In this document: piece after piece, positions 50,917 through 60,987 of the stretch | How the letters are laid out: each line of letters begins with the position of its first letter | Numbering within the stretch: the stretch's first letter is position 1 | Assembly (NCBI GenBank): GCA_949297215.1 | Contig: CASFRV010000007.1 | Location: 62,001 to 126,000, forward strand | DNA: 64,000 bases | Source of the DNA: an uncultured Bacteroidales bacterium | Lineage (GTDB): Bacteria; Bacteroidota; Bacteroidia; Bacteroidales; Bacteroidaceae | Reading direction: 5' to 3' | Notes under the pieces: generated by a model | Told to the model about the DNA's origin: nothing | Database searches by the model: none | The model's input: the letters and a program-made list of their open reading frames with translations, nothing else | Translations under genes and position numbers: made by a program

Positions 50917-53232
50917 TTATTTTTTCTTTTTCCGCCCGCCGGAGCGCTTGCCTTTGTGGCCTTTCTTCTTGTCGAGGCCGGCCGGAGCGGGTGCCGAGGC
51001 CGGGGCGCTGCCCTCTTCGCCCACGAGGGCAAAGTCGAGCTGGCGGCGTTCGAGGTTGGCCCGCTCCACGCGGATGCGCACGGGGTCGCCCAGCGAATAG
51101 CGGCGGTGGTAGCGCCGGCCGATGAGGCACCAGTTGCGTTCGTCAAACTCGTAATAGTCGTCGACGAGGTTGCGCAGCGGCACCATGCCCTCGCAGTGGC
51201 TGTCGTTGAGCTCGACGTAGATGCCAAACTCGGTGACGCCGCTCACAGAGCCGTCGAACTCCTGGCCGAGGCGGTCGGCCATAAACTCCACCTGCTTATA
51301 CTTGATGCTGGCGCGTTCGGCCGACGCGGCGAGCTGCTCCATGTCGGAGGCGTGCTCGCAGAGGTCTTCATACTTGTCGGCGCTCACCGAGCGGCCCCCG
51401 GCGGCGTAGCGCGTGAGCAGGCGGTGGACCATCGTGTCGGGATAGCGGCGTATGGGCGAGGTGAAGTGGGTGTAATAGTCGAACATGAGTCCGTAGTGGC
51501 CTATGTTGTGCGTGCTGTAGCGTGCCTTCATCATGGCGCGCAGGGCTACGATCTCGACGGCCTCCTCTTCCTTCTTTCCCTTGATGTCGGCCAGCAGCTT
51601 GTTGAGGCTTTTGCTCACGTCGGTCTTGCTGCCTTCGGTGCGCAGCTTGTAGCCAAACTTGGCAATGAAGCCGCTGAGCTTTTCCATCTTCTCGGGGTCG
51701 GGCACGTCGTGGATGCGGTAGGGGAAGGTCTTGGGCTTGCGGCCGCGGGGCACCTTGCCTATCATCTCGGCCACCGAGCGGTTGGCCAGGAGCATAAACT
51801 CCTCGACGAGCTTGTTGGCGTCCTTGGCTATCTTGACGTAGGTGGAGACGGGATGGCCCTTGTCGTCGATTTCGAAGCGCACTTCGGCGCGGTCGAAGGC
51901 GATGGAGCCGTGGGCAAAGCGCTCCTTGCGCAGGGCTTTGGCCAGACGGTTGAGCGTGATGAGCTCCTGGGCATACTCGCCCACGGGGGGCTCGCCCTCG
52001 TGGCGCACGGGCTGCGGGTGGTCGCCGGGCAGGGCCAGGTCTTCGGGCGAGGCCTCGCCGTTCTGTTCGAGGATGGCCTGCACCTCCTCGTAGGTGAAGC
52101 GGCGGTCGGAGCGTATGACGGTGTGGGCCAGGTGCCAGGAGAGCACCTCGCCGCGGTTGTTCATGCGGAAGATGGTGGAGTAGGTGAGCTTCTCCTCGTC
52201 GGGGCGCAGCGAGCAGATGAAGTTGCACAGCCGCTCGGGGAGCATGGGTATGGTGCGGTCGACGAGATAGACGCTCGTGGCACGCTTGCAGGCCTCGCGG
52301 TCGATGATGTCGCCCTCGCGGACGTAGTGGGACACGTCGGCAATGTGTACGCCCACCTCCCACGTCTCCTTGTCGACGGCGCGTATGGAGAGGGCGTCGT
52401 CGAAGTCCTTGGCGTCGTGCGGGTCGATGGTGAAGGTGGTGACGCCGCGGAAGTCCTCGCGGCGGGCAATCTCCTCGGGCGTGACGCCGGGCTCGAGCTT
52501 CTCGGCAGCCTTCTCGACGGCCTTGGGATAGGTGTAGGGCAGGCCATACTCGGCCAGGATGGCGTGCATCTCGGCGTTGTTTTCGCCCTTGCGCCCCAGG
52601 ATGTCGACCACGTGGCCGATGGGGCTCTTGGCGGCCTCGGGCCATTCGTCGATTTTGACGACGGCCTTGTCGCCCGTCTTGCCGCCCTTGAGCTTGTCCT
52701 TGGGCACGAATATGTCGTTGGCCAGCGAGCGGCTCTCGGTGATGAGGAAGCCGTAGCCGCCCTCGACGTGGAGCTCGCCCACGAAGGTGTCGTGCCCGCG
52801 TTCGAGGATGTCGGTCACCTCGGCCTCGCGCGTGTGGCCCGAGCGGCGGGCCAGCATCGTGACGCGCACGCGGTCGCCGTCGAGGGCGTGCTTCGAGTTG
52901 CGCTCGCACACGAGGATCGACTTGCCGCCGTCGTCGGGCACGAAGGCGTTGCGCCCGTTGCGCTTGCGCACGAACGTGCCCTCCATGACCTGCGAGCGCA
53001 CGGCGTTGCGGTAGTGGCCGTTGCCGTCGGTGGCCAGATAGTCGTCGAGCACGAGCTCGCCCAGCGTGTCGACGACGAGCATCTTCGAGGGGTGGGTCGT
53101 GGCGTCCGTGGCGGCGAAGAACGTCTTCACGTCGAACTCCTTTTCGGGTTCGGCCTCGACGAGGGCCAGCACGCGCTCGCGTATGTCTTTCTTGCTCAGT
53201 CGTTTTGAGCCTTTCTTGTCTTTACGTCCCAT
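50917..53232 (-). CDS. rnr: Ribonuclease R
   Basis: This encodes 771 residues, a 3'-5' exoribonuclease of the RNase II/R family that degrades structured RNA. An N-terminal helical region is followed by two cold-shock domains (residues about 65-240), the RNB catalytic domain with the metal-binding line IDPHDAKDFDDALSI (about residues 283-297), and an S1 domain (about 660-735, GSVSGVTEFGIYVELNDSHCEGMVPL). The tail is lysine-rich (KKKGHKGKRSGGRKKKK), usual for RNase R. The closest promoter-like sequences upstream are weak (TTCCTTTG around 53360, minus strand). Confidence 0.95.
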   Translation of the reverse strand: MGRKDKKGSKRLSKKDIRERVLALVEAEPEKEFDVKTFFAATDATTHPSKMLVVDTLGELVLDDYLATDGNGHYRNAVRSQVMEGTFVRKRNGRNAFVPDDGGKSILVCERNSKHALDGDRVRVTMLARRSGHTREAEVTDILERGHDTFVGELHVEGGYGFLITESRSLANDIFVPKDKLKGGKTGDKAVVKIDEWPEAAKSPIGHVVDILGRKGENNAEMHAILAEYGLPYTYPKAVEKAAEKLEPGVTPEEIARREDFRGVTTFTIDPHDAKDFDDALSIRAVDKETWEVGVHIADVSHYVREGDIIDREACKRATSVYLVDRTIPMLPERLCNFICSLRPDEEKLTYSTIFRMNNRGEVLSWHLAHTVIRSDRRFTYEEVQAILEQNGEASPEDLALPGDHPQPVRHEGEPPVGEYAQELITLNRLAKALRKERFAHGSIAFDRAEVRFEIDDKGHPVSTYVKIAKDANKLVEEFMLLANRSVAEMIGKVPRGRKPKTFPYRIHDVPDPEKMEKLSGFIAKFGYKLRTEGSKTDVSKSLNKLLADIKGKKEEEAVEIVALRAMMKARYSTHNIGHYGLMFDYYTHFTSPIRRYPDTMVHRLLTRYAAGGRSVSADKYEDLCEHASDMEQLAASAERASIKYKQVEFMADRLGQEFDGSVSGVTEFGIYVELNDSHCEGMVPLRNLVDDYYEFDERNWCLIGRRYHRRYSLGDPVRIRVERANLERRQLDFALVGEEGSAPASAPAPAGLDKKKGHKGKRSGGRKKKK

Positions 53233-53454
53233 GGTGAGTGAGATTTTGGTGAACAGAGTTAACGTTTTGTCTGCGGCCGCCGCGCGTCGGCGCCCCTTGC
53301 GGCTGCCCGCAGGCAGGCAGGCGTGGAGGGGAGGGCTGTGCGACGGCGCATATATGACAAAGGAAGTGAATTTTCGTGAGAAGCGGACAGCAATTAAGGA
53401 TAAATAACGTCGGCCCCGGGGAGCAAACGGAAGTTCTTGCTAATTTCGCGGCAA

Positions 53455-54081
53455 ATGCATCGTACGAAGCAAGCCGCGGTTCTCATCCTGCTGGGGCTGG
53501 CAAGGGCGCTCGTCGCGCCGGCCCAGGAGCAGAAAGACGCCGAGCCTCTGGCACCGGCCGTACCCCTGTATGTGCAGGTGGGAAAGACCGTTTACCGGGG
53601 CGACAGCATCCCGCACATCATCACGCCCACGCTCAACAAGTTTCCTGCGTTCACCTTTAAGAACGAGCGCGAGCGGCAGCGCTACAACCGCCTCGTGGCC
53701 AACGTGAAGAAGCTCCTGCCCCTGGCCAAGCTGGCGAAATATACCATCATCGAGACGTACGACTACCTGGAAACCCTGCCCGACGACAAGGCGCGCGCCC
53801 GCCACATACAAAAGGTGGAAGAGGGCCTGAAGCAGCAATACGGCCCGCTCGTCAAGCGGATGTCGCGCTCGCAGGGACGTCTGCTCGTGAAGCTCATCGA
53901 CCGCGAGTGTAACCAGACGGGATACAGCATTGCCAAAGCGTTTATCGGCTCGTTCAAGGCCAACTTCTACCAGGCCCTGGCGTTTTGCTTCGGCAACAGC
54001 CTGACGAAACACTACGACCCCGAGGGCGACGACCGCTACGTGGAGCGCGTGGTACTGATGGTGGAGAGCGGGCAGCTCTGA
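53455..54081 (+). CDS. Exported DUF4294 protein
   Basis: This encodes 208 residues from MHRTKQAAVLILLGLARALV, with a signal peptide ending APAQ. The text RERQRYNRLVANVKKLLPLAKLAKYTIIETYDYLETLPDD and LLVKLIDRECNQTGYSIAKAFIGSFKANFYQALAFCFGNSLTKHYDPEGDDRYVERVV fits DUF4294, a family of Bacteroidota periplasmic proteins of unknown function. A TAATTTCG box (53441-53448) lies so close to the ATG that its transcript would be nearly leaderless, so the true promoter may be further upstream. Confidence 0.87.
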   Translation: MHRTKQAAVLILLGLARALVAPAQEQKDAEPLAPAVPLYVQVGKTVYRGDSIPHIITPTLNKFPAFTFKNERERQRYNRLVANVKKLLPLAKLAKYTIIETYDYLETLPDDKARARHIQKVEEGLKQQYGPLVKRMSRSQGRLLVKLIDRECNQTGYSIAKAFIGSFKANFYQALAFCFGNSLTKHYDPEGDDRYVERVVLMVESGQL

Positions 54082-54130
54082 AAACAGGCAACGCCGCGCG
54101 GCAGCCCCAGCGGCATGGCATAAAACAGAC

Positions 54131-54161
54131 GCGGCCGCGGAACGAGAAGTTCCGCGGCCGC
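54131..54161. terminator. Hairpin between convergent genes
   Basis: GCGGCCGCGGAAC/GTTCCGCGGCCGC, a 13-base perfect stem with no clear U-tract. It probably serves both the DUF4294 and DUF2059 transcripts. Confidence 0.6.
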
Positions 54162-54185
54162 GCTCGTATGGGGTGCGCTCGGGCC

Positions 54186-54626
54186 TTAGATGCCCTGCAT
54201 AATCTTCATGATGATTTCTTGCAGTTTGGGCTGCCATTCGGCGAGCGTGGGCGTGAGGTCGGTGGCGATGGGGATGAGGCTTCCGCTCAGCTTTTTGCCA
54301 GCGGGCGAGGCGTAGAAGGCGTTGATGGCCTTCAGGTCGTCGAGCGTGAGGTGCTTCTTGCACACTTCGATGTACTTGGGCACGACAAACTCGCGGTAGC
54401 TTTCGACGGCGGCCTTTTTCATCTCTTCAATCTGGGCGTCGGTGATGGGGGCCTGGGCTTTCAGCATCGTAAACTGAGCGTCCATCTGCTGGGCCATCGT
54501 TTCTTCCACCTTCGAGGCGGCGATGTATTTCTTCACTTCGGCGGAATACTCGTCGTCGGCCGTTGCCTGGGCAAAGCCCGTGAGCGTTCCTGCAAAGAGC
54601 AGGAGGAGCATAAGCATTTTTTTCAT
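54186..54626 (-). CDS. Exported DUF2059 protein
   Basis: This encodes 146 residues, with a signal peptide (MKKMLMLLLLFAGTLTGFAQ). A helical core with EMKKAAVESYREFVVPKYIEVCKKHLTLDDLKAINAFYASPAGKKLSGSL is the DUF2059 domain, which in other bacteria is a small periplasmic protein. The function is not known. It is convergent with the DUF4294 gene. Two -7-like sequences precede it on the minus strand: CACCTTTG near 54658-54665 and TATTTTTG at 54744-54751. Confidence 0.88.
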   Translation of the reverse strand: MKKMLMLLLLFAGTLTGFAQATADDEYSAEVKKYIAASKVEETMAQQMDAQFTMLKAQAPITDAQIEEMKKAAVESYREFVVPKYIEVCKKHLTLDDLKAINAFYASPAGKKLSGSLIPIATDLTPTLAEWQPKLQEIIMKIMQGI

Positions 54627-54743
54627 GGCTTAATGATGTTTGGTTGGTGTTTGTAGGGCAAAGGTGGCGGAGGGCGGGTGCCCGGGCCGCGGAATGCGCA
54701 TTTCTCTGAGCCCCGGGACGCGCCGCATCGCGGCTTTGCAGGA

Positions 54744-54751
54744 CAAAAATA
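54744..54751 (-). promoter_or_regulatory. Possible promoter -7 element of the DUF2059 gene
   Basis: TATTTTTG on the minus strand. A closer but less perfect CACCTTTG at 54658-54665 is the alternative. Confidence 0.5.
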
Positions 54752-54894
54752 GTTATTTCGCGCTTAAAACCGTCCCTTTCCACCGTTTTTCTGTGTAAAA
54801 GTTGTGTGAAGCCCGCGTGGCGCGGCCGTTCTTTCGCGTTTTTCGGAAAAGAGAAGCCGCGCAACAGCAGCAACAGGCGACTTGTGCACATGAA

Positions 54895-54929
54895 AAGCCC
54901 CCGCTGCGGTTGTTCCGTGGCGGGGGCTT
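54895..54929 (-). terminator. Terminator of frdCAB
   Basis: The ten-base stem AAGCCCCCGC/GCGGGGGCTT, then TTTTCATG on the minus strand. The 382-base gap 54627-55008 otherwise holds only the DUF2059 promoters. Confidence 0.8.
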
Positions 54930-55008
54930 CGTTATAGAGGCCTTATTCAGGCGATATTAGCCAAAAGAGATGACGGAAGCTCGGTCCGTCGTGCCCTTGC
55001 GGGCGGCA

Positions 55009-55767
55009 TTAGTCGGCCAGCTTGGCCTTGATGAACTCGCGGTTGAGGCGGGCGATGTTCGAGATGCTCTCGTTCTTCGGGCAGACGGCCTCGCAGGCAC
55101 GCGTGTTGGTGCAGTTGCCGAAGCCGAGCTCGTCCATCTTGGCCACCATGGCCTTGGCGCGGCGGGCAGCCTCGGGGCGGCCTTGCGGCAGCAGGGCATA
55201 CTGGCTCACCTTGGACGATACGAAGAGCATGGCCGAACCGTTCTTGCAGGCAGCCACGCAGGCGCCGCAGCCGATGCAGGTGGCGCAGTCCATGGCTTCG
55301 TCGGCGTTTTCCTTCGGGATGAGGATGGCGTTGGCATCCTGGGGCGCACCCGTGCGCACGCTGATGTAGCCGCCGGCAGCCTGTATCTTGTCGAAGGCCG
55401 AACGGTCCACCATGCAGTCCTTGATGACGGGGAAAGCGGCCGAGCGCCACGGCTCGACGGTGATGGTGCAGCCGTCCTCGAAGCGACGCATGTAGAGCTG
55501 GCAGGTCGTGGCGCCGCGCTCGGTCTTGCCGTGGGGCGTACCGTTGATATAGAGCGAACACATACCGCAGATGCCCTCGCGGCAGTCGTGGTCGAAGACG
55601 AACGGTTCTTTACCCTCTTCGATGAGCTCCTCGTTGAGGATGTCGAGCATTTCCAGGAAGGACGTGTCGTCGGGGATGTCCTTCATGTGGCGTTCCTCGA
55701 AGTGTCCCGCATCCTTCGGGCCGTTCTGTTTCCAATACTTGATAGTAAAGCTTATATTCTTAGCCAT
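55009..55767 (-). CDS. frdB: Fumarate reductase/succinate dehydrogenase iron-sulfur subunit
   Basis: This encodes 252 residues that carry electrons between the flavin and the quinol site. The [2Fe-2S] motif is CREGICGMCSLYING (about residues 64-76, with a fourth cysteine at TTCQLYM). The [4Fe-4S]/[3Fe-4S] motifs are CATCIGCGACVAAC (about residue 160) and CTNTRACEAVCPKN (about residue 215). It is the last gene of the order C-A-B. Confidence 0.95.
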   Translation of the reverse strand: MAKNISFTIKYWKQNGPKDAGHFEERHMKDIPDDTSFLEMLDILNEELIEEGKEPFVFDHDCREGICGMCSLYINGTPHGKTERGATTCQLYMRRFEDGCTITVEPWRSAAFPVIKDCMVDRSAFDKIQAAGGYISVRTGAPQDANAILIPKENADEAMDCATCIGCGACVAACKNGSAMLFVSSKVSQYALLPQGRPEAARRAKAMVAKMDELGFGNCTNTRACEAVCPKNESISNIARLNREFIKAKLAD

Positions 55768-55793
55768 TTTGGATAATCTTGTAGGTTTGACGT

Positions 55794-57737
55794 TTAGTTC
55801 TTGTAGTTGCGGGTCTTCACTTCGATGGCCTCATATTTGAGCGGTTCCTTGTACATGACGGGAGCCTTCTCGTCGCTGCCCTGATACTCCCAGCAGGAAA
55901 CGTAGAAGCAGTTGGCGTCGTCGCGCTTGGCCTCGCCGTCCTCCGTCTGGTACTCTTCGCGGAAGTGGCCGCCGCAGCTTTCGTTGCGGTTCAGGGCGTC
56001 GTAGGCGATGAGCTGGCCCATCGTGATGAAGTCGTTCAGGCGGAGTGCCTTGTCGAGCTCAACGTTGACACCTTCGATGTGGGGGATGAAGAGGTTGGTC
56101 TCAAATTCCTTGCGGATGCCCTTAAGCAGTTCGAGCGCCTTTTCGAGTCCTTCCTTCGTGCGGGCCATTCCGACGTATTCCCACATAACGTGTCCCAGTT
56201 CCTTGTGGATGGAGTCGACAGAGCGCTTGCCCTTGATGCCCAGCAGGTGGTCGATGCGCGATTTGACGGCCTTTTCCGTTTCGACGAACTCGGGGAGATC
56301 GGTCGAGAAGCGGGGCACCGTGATCTGGTCGCTCAGGTAGTTCTGGATGGTGTAGGGGAGAACGAAGTAGCCGTCGGCCAGACCCTGCATCAGGGCCGAT
56401 GCGCCGAGACGGTTGGCACCGTGGTCGGAGAAGTTGCACTCGCCGATGGCGAAGAGGCCGGGGATGTTCGTCGAGAGCTCATAGTCGACCCACAGGCCGC
56501 CCATCGTATAGTGGATGGCGGGATAAATCATCATCGGGTTGTCGTAGGGCGACACGTCGGTGATTTCCTCGTACATGTCGAACAGGTTGCCGTAGCGCTG
56601 CTCCACAGCGTCGCGGCCCAAGCGCTGGATGGCTTCCGAGAAATCGAGGAAGACAGCCAGACCCGTGTTGTTCACGCCGAAGCCTTTGTCGCAGCGTTCC
56701 TTGGCAGCGCGGCTGGCCACGTCGCGGGGCACGAGGTTACCGAAGGCCGGGTAGCGGCGTTCCAGGTAGTAGTCGCGGTCTTCTTCGGGAATGTCGCGTC
56801 CCTGGATTTCTCCGCGTTGCAGTTTCTTGGCGTCTTCCAGTTTCTTGGGCACCCAGATGCGGCCGTCGTTACGCAGCGACTCGGACATCAGCGTCAGCTT
56901 CGACTGCTTGTCGCCGTGAACGGGGATGCACGTCGGGTGGATCTGGACGAAAGCGGGGTTGGCAAACCACGCGCCCTTGCGATAGGCGGCGATGGCAGCC
57001 GTACAGTTGCAGCCCATGGCGTTCGTCGAGAGGAAGTAGGTGTTGCCATAGCCGCCCGTGGCGAGCACGACGGCGTGAGCAGCGAAGCGTTCGAGCTTAC
57101 CGTTCACCAGGTTGCGGGCAATGATACCGCGGGCACGGCCGTCGATGATAACGACGTCCTGCATTTCGTAGCGGCAGAAGAGTTTCACCGTTCCTTCGTG
57201 AACCTGACGCATTAGGGCCGAGTAGGCACCCAGCAGCAGCTGCTGGCCCGTCTGGCCCTTGGCATAGAACGTACGGCTCACCTGCACGCCACCGAACGAG
57301 CGGTTGGCCAGCAGGCCGCCATACTCACGGGCGAAGGGAACGCCCTGAGCCACGCACTGGTCGATGATGTTGGCGCTCACTTCGGCCAGACGGTAAACGT
57401 TGGCCTCGCGGGCGCGGTAGTCGCCGCCCTTAACCGTGTCGTAGAACAGGCGGTAAACAGAGTCGCCATCGTTCTGGTAGTTCTTGGCAGCGTTGATGCC
57501 GCCCTGGGCAGCAATGGAGTGGGCGCGACGGGGCGAGTCCTGGATGCAGAAGTTAAACACCTTGAAGCCCATCTCGCCCAGCGAAGCGGCGGCCGATGCG
57601 CCGGCCAGACCGGTGCCGACCACGATGATGTCGAGCTTACGCTTGTTGGCGGGGTTCACCAGCTTCTGGTGTGCTTTATAATTGGTCCATTTCTGGGAGA
57701 TAGGCCCTTCGGGGATTTTGGAATTTATTGTAGCCAT
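55794..57737 (-). CDS. frdA: Fumarate reductase/succinate dehydrogenase flavoprotein subunit
   Basis: This encodes 647 residues. The FAD site is [22 protein letters not shown] (about residues 36-57). The FAD-linking histidine region is [18 protein letters not shown] (about residue 72), and the substrate segment is [33 protein letters not shown]. The family's C-terminal flavoprotein domain follows. In fermenting Bacteroidales this complex mostly reduces fumarate to succinate (family knowledge). It lies 26 bases upstream of frdB. Confidence 0.96.
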   Translation of the reverse strand: MATINSKIPEGPISQKWTNYKAHQKLVNPANKRKLDIIVVGTGLAGASAAASLGEMGFKVFNFCIQDSPRRAHSIAAQGGINAAKNYQNDGDSVYRLFYDTVKGGDYRAREANVYRLAEVSANIIDQCVAQGVPFAREYGGLLANRSFGGVQVSRTFYAKGQTGQQLLLGAYSALMRQVHEGTVKLFCRYEMQDVVIIDGRARGIIARNLVNGKLERFAAHAVVLATGGYGNTYFLSTNAMGCNCTAAIAAYRKGAWFANPAFVQIHPTCIPVHGDKQSKLTLMSESLRNDGRIWVPKKLEDAKKLQRGEIQGRDIPEEDRDYYLERRYPAFGNLVPRDVASRAAKERCDKGFGVNNTGLAVFLDFSEAIQRLGRDAVEQRYGNLFDMYEEITDVSPYDNPMMIYPAIHYTMGGLWVDYELSTNIPGLFAIGECNFSDHGANRLGASALMQGLADGYFVLPYTIQNYLSDQITVPRFSTDLPEFVETEKAVKSRIDHLLGIKGKRSVDSIHKELGHVMWEYVGMARTKEGLEKALELLKGIRKEFETNLFIPHIEGVNVELDKALRLNDFITMGQLIAYDALNRNESCGGHFREEYQTEDGEAKRDDANCFYVSCWEYQGSDEKAPVMYKEPLKYEAIEVKTRNYKN

Positions 57738-57773
57738 GTCAATGTGTTTTAAAATGATGGTATGAGTGGGATG

Positions 57774-58460
57774 TTAGCAGGCACCGCCGCAGAAAGCAAA
57801 TTTCAGCGCCACAACGACGAAGATGAGCATCAGCACCGTGGCGTAAATGTTGCCGATGGTTTTCCAGCGGTTGAACCAGATCTTGCCGTTCCAGCCCAGC
57901 GTCTGGAAAGCGCTCCAAAAGCCGTGGGTCAGGTGGAACCAGATGGCCACGAACCAAACGATGTAAAGGGCCGTGAAGACGGGCTGGCTGAACGTGTAGG
58001 CAATCATTCCGTAGCCGTCGGCGGCGTCTTCCACCTCATTGATGTAGGGCATCCCGGCGTTGAAGAGCTCGGCGAACATCATGTTGTACCAGAAGTTGTA
58101 CAAGTGGAGCAGCAGGCCGAGCACCACGATAACGCCCAGCACAAACATGTTTTGCGAGGCCCACTCCACCTTTTCGGGGCGCGACGTCACGGCGTAGCGG
58201 TTGTTGCCGCGGGCCTTTCTGTTCTGCATCGTCAGGATGACGGCATAGATGAAGTGGATGGCCACCAGGGCAGCCAGCAGGAGAGTGGCAGCCACTGCGT
58301 ACCAGTTGGCACCCAGCATCTCGCAGACCCAGTTGTAACCGTCCTTCGAGAAGAGGGCCACCAAGTTCATGCACGCATGAAACGTAAGGAACAAAATGAG
58401 CGCGACGCCCGTTACGGACATCACCACCTTTCGTCCGACAGATGAATTACATAACCACAT
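57774..58460 (-). CDS. frdC: Complex II cytochrome b subunit
   Basis: This encodes 228 residues with five membrane segments. The start MWLCNSSVGRKVVMSVTGVALILFLTFHACMNLVALF matches the Bacteroidota b-type cytochrome subunit. Histidines for heme ligation are visible in FHACMN, AIHFIYA and FHLTHGF. It is the first gene of the frdCAB operon, with a promoter at 58556. Confidence 0.93.
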   Translation of the reverse strand: MWLCNSSVGRKVVMSVTGVALILFLTFHACMNLVALFSKDGYNWVCEMLGANWYAVAATLLLAALVAIHFIYAVILTMQNRKARGNNRYAVTSRPEKVEWASQNMFVLGVIVVLGLLLHLYNFWYNMMFAELFNAGMPYINEVEDAADGYGMIAYTFSQPVFTALYIVWFVAIWFHLTHGFWSAFQTLGWNGKIWFNRWKTIGNIYATVLMLIFVVVALKFAFCGGAC

Positions 58461-58555
58461 AAAGTAACGAATTAAGTTGATATTGAATTTAAGTTGTTGA
58501 TCCTCGCGTGGCTGTTCCCTTGCGTTTCCCCATTTGTGAGGAGCGGATTGCCGTG

Positions 58556-58563
58556 CAAAAATA
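58556..58563 (-). promoter_or_regulatory. Promoter -7 element of frdCAB
   Basis: TATTTTTG on the minus strand, about 95 bases before the frdC ATG. Confidence 0.7.
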
Positions 58564-58720
58564 CGTTATTTCCTTTGCCCGTGCAATAAAATGAAGGGTT
58601 TTTCTTTTTCTCCCGCCATCCGATGACGGGCGGGCCATTCCTTATTTATGGAAAAGAGCCATCGGCTTTCTTTCGGCGGCGTGGGGCTGTGTATCGCCAT
58701 GTCTGTTTCGTCGAGCCACC

Positions 58721-58741
58721 CCTTATATATAATAAGGTGTG
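58721..58741. other. TTATATATAATAAGGTGTG motif, site 5
   Basis: An A/T tract and GGTGTGGG between divergent promoters. Role unknown. Confidence 0.4.
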
Positions 58742-58825
58742 GGCCGGGGCAGCATGGCGGGGCGCAGAGCGAAAAATGCAAGGGGGAGCCGTTGGGTCGC
58801 GGTGCGCCGTTTCCGGCTTTTTTCG

Positions 58826-58833
58826 TACTTTTG
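58826..58833 (+). promoter_or_regulatory. Promoter -7 element of typA
   Basis: TACTTTTG, about 116 bases before the typA ATG. Confidence 0.7.
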
Positions 58834-58949
58834 CAGTCGAATTATAGGATATATAAATAGGCATCGGCGCGCCGTCAGTTTGAGCTTCCCGTTTCTTCCG
58901 ATGCAGAAAGCTGCTGTCGCAGACCGCGCCTCGATAAATTACGAAGTAC

Positions 58950-60749
58950 ATGCAAGAAATCCGCAACATTGCCATCATTGCTCATGTCGACCACGGGAAG
59001 ACTACGCTCGTGGATAAGATGCTGATGGCAGGCAACCTCTTCCGCCAGAACCAGCAGGCGGGCGAACTCATACTCGACAACAACGATCTGGAACGCGAGC
59101 GCGGCATCACCATTCTTTCAAAGAACGTTTCCATCCGTTACCGCGACGTGAAAATCAACATCATCGACACGCCGGGTCACTCCGACTTCGGCGGCGAGGT
59201 GGAGCGCGTGCTCAACATGGCCGACGGCTGCATCCTGCTGGTCGACGCCTTCGAGGGCCCGATGCCCCAGACGCGCTTCGTGCTGCAAAAGGCGTTGCAG
59301 ATAGGGCTGAAGCCCATTGTCGTTGTCAACAAGGTGGATAAGCCCAACTGCCGCCCCGAGGAGGTCTACGAGATGGTGTTCGACCTGATGTGCGACCTCA
59401 ACGCCACCGAGGACCAGCTCGACTTTCCCGTTGTCTACGGCTCGGCCAAGAACGGCTGGATGGGCGAGGACTGGCGCAAACCCACCGGCGACATCAACTA
59501 TCTGCTCGATAAGATTGTCGAGGTGATCCCCGCGCCGACGCAGCTCGAAGGCACGCCGCAGATGCTCATCACCTCGCTCGACTATTCCAACTACACCGGC
59601 CGCATCGCCGTGGGCCGCGTCCACCGTGGCACCATCAGCGAGGGCATGACCTGCACCATCGCCCACCGCGACGGCACGATGGAGAAGACGCGCATCAAGG
59701 AGGTTCACACCTTCGAGGGCATGGGCCGCCAGCGCACGGGCTCCGTCGAGAGTGGCGACATCTGTGCTGTGGTGGGCCTGGAACGCTTCGAGATTGGCGA
59801 CACCATCTGCGACGGCGACAACCCCGAGCCCCTGCCCCCCATAGCCATCGACGAACCCACCATGTCGATGCTCTTCACCATCAACGACTCGCCGTTCTTC
59901 GGTCGCGAGGGAAAATACTGCACCTCGCGCCACATCAACGACCGCTTGGAAAAAGAGCTCGAAAAGGACCTGGCCCTGCGCGTCCAGAAGACCGAAGGCG
60001 CCGACCGTTGGGTCGTGTCGGGCCGCGGCGTGCTGCATCTCTCGGTGCTCATCGAGACGATGCGCCGCGAGGGCTACGAGCTCCAGGTGGGCCAGCCGCA
60101 GGTCATCTTCAAGGAGATTGACGGCGTGCGCTGCGAGCCCGTCGAGGAGCTCACCATCAACGTTCCCGAGGAGTTCGCCAGCAAGATGATCGACATGGTG
60201 ACGCGCCGCAAGGGCGAGATGACGTCGATGCTCAACATGGGCGAGCGCGTCGACATCGAGTTCGACATTCCCTCGCGCGGCATCATCGGTCTGCGCACCA
60301 ACGTGCTCACGGCCAGCCAGGGCGAGGCCATCATGGCCCACCGCTTCAAGGAATACCAGCCCTACAAGGGCGACATACAGCGCCGCACCAACGGTTCGAT
60401 GATAGCCCTCGAAGGGGGCACGGCCTATGCCTACGCCATCGACCATTTGCAGGACCGCGGCCGCTTCTTCATCCACCCGCAGACCGAGGTGTACGCCGGT
60501 CAGGTCGTGGGCGAGCACGTTCACGAAAACGACCTCGTGGTCAACGTGACCAAGGCCAAGCAGCTCACCAACATGCGCGCCAGCGGTGCCGACGACAAGG
60601 CCCGCATCGTGCCGCCCGTTGAGTTTTCGCTCGAAGAGGCCCTTGAATATATCAAGGAGGACGAATATGTCGAGGTGACGCCCAAGAGCATGCGCATGCG
60701 CAAGATTATCCTGGACCACACGGCCCGCAAGCGCGCCGGCCGCGACTGA
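58950..60749 (+). CDS. typA: Ribosome-associated GTPase TypA/BipA
   Basis: This encodes 599 residues, an EF-G-like GTPase with roles in ribosome assembly and stress. The G domain opens with [19 protein letters not shown] (about residues 7-25); [10 protein letters not shown] is G4. Domains II, III, V and the TypA-specific C-terminal domain follow, ending with [18 protein letters not shown]. The ATG at 58950 is the family's usual start ([16 protein letters not shown]). It is a single-gene transcript ended by the hairpin at 60785. Confidence 0.97.
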   Translation: MQEIRNIAIIAHVDHGKTTLVDKMLMAGNLFRQNQQAGELILDNNDLERERGITILSKNVSIRYRDVKINIIDTPGHSDFGGEVERVLNMADGCILLVDAFEGPMPQTRFVLQKALQIGLKPIVVVNKVDKPNCRPEEVYEMVFDLMCDLNATEDQLDFPVVYGSAKNGWMGEDWRKPTGDINYLLDKIVEVIPAPTQLEGTPQMLITSLDYSNYTGRIAVGRVHRGTISEGMTCTIAHRDGTMEKTRIKEVHTFEGMGRQRTGSVESGDICAVVGLERFEIGDTICDGDNPEPLPPIAIDEPTMSMLFTINDSPFFGREGKYCTSRHINDRLEKELEKDLALRVQKTEGADRWVVSGRGVLHLSVLIETMRREGYELQVGQPQVIFKEIDGVRCEPVEELTINVPEEFASKMIDMVTRRKGEMTSMLNMGERVDIEFDIPSRGIIGLRTNVLTASQGEAIMAHRFKEYQPYKGDIQRRTNGSMIALEGGTAYAYAIDHLQDRGRFFIHPQTEVYAGQVVGEHVHENDLVVNVTKAKQLTNMRASGADDKARIVPPVEFSLEEALEYIKEDEYVEVTPKSMRMRKIILDHTARKRAGRD

Positions 60750-60784
60750 CGCCGTGCGCCGCGCCCGCCATGCGCCGACGCCGG

Positions 60785-60828
60785 GAGCGGGCTGTCTGTC
60801 CCCATCTGTGGGACGGGCAGCCCGCTCT
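60785..60828 (+). terminator. Terminator of typA
   Basis: The stem GAGCGGGCTG...CAGCCCGCTC with an inner CCCATC..GGG region, followed by TCTTTGTGCTTTTT. Confidence 0.8.
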
Positions 60829-60897
60829 CTTTGTGCTTTTTCGGGAGAGAAGCGAGGAAAATGCTCCCCGGCGCTTGGCCGATAGGATGCGGCGGGC

Positions 60898-60905
60898 TAT
60901 TTTTG
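60898..60905 (+). promoter_or_regulatory. Promoter -7 element of the hydrolase gene
   Basis: TATTTTTG with TTGG at about 60875 as a -33 element. Confidence 0.65.
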
Positions 60906-60987
60906 CCGTCGGGGCAGGCGCTACTCATGCCGGGTAGGCCCGGGCTGGGCACGGCGTCCGCCGGACGAAACTACATAACGACAAGAT

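Larger units (their letters stand above)
58461..58949. promoter_or_regulatory. Intergenic region with divergent promoters for frdCAB and typA
   Basis: It holds the frd promoter (58556-58563, minus), the TATA/GGTGTG motif (58721-58741) and the typA promoter (58826-58833, plus). I see no gene in it. Confidence 0.6.

Noticed and set aside
50742-51125. 127-codon plus-strand frame across the rnr end
   Set aside because: It crosses the rnr terminator hairpin and the rnr C-terminal coding region, and has no recognisable domain.
53376-53660. 94-codon frame overlapping the start of the DUF4294 gene
   Set aside because: It is out of frame with the signal peptide and DUF4294 motif and is an alternative-frame shadow.
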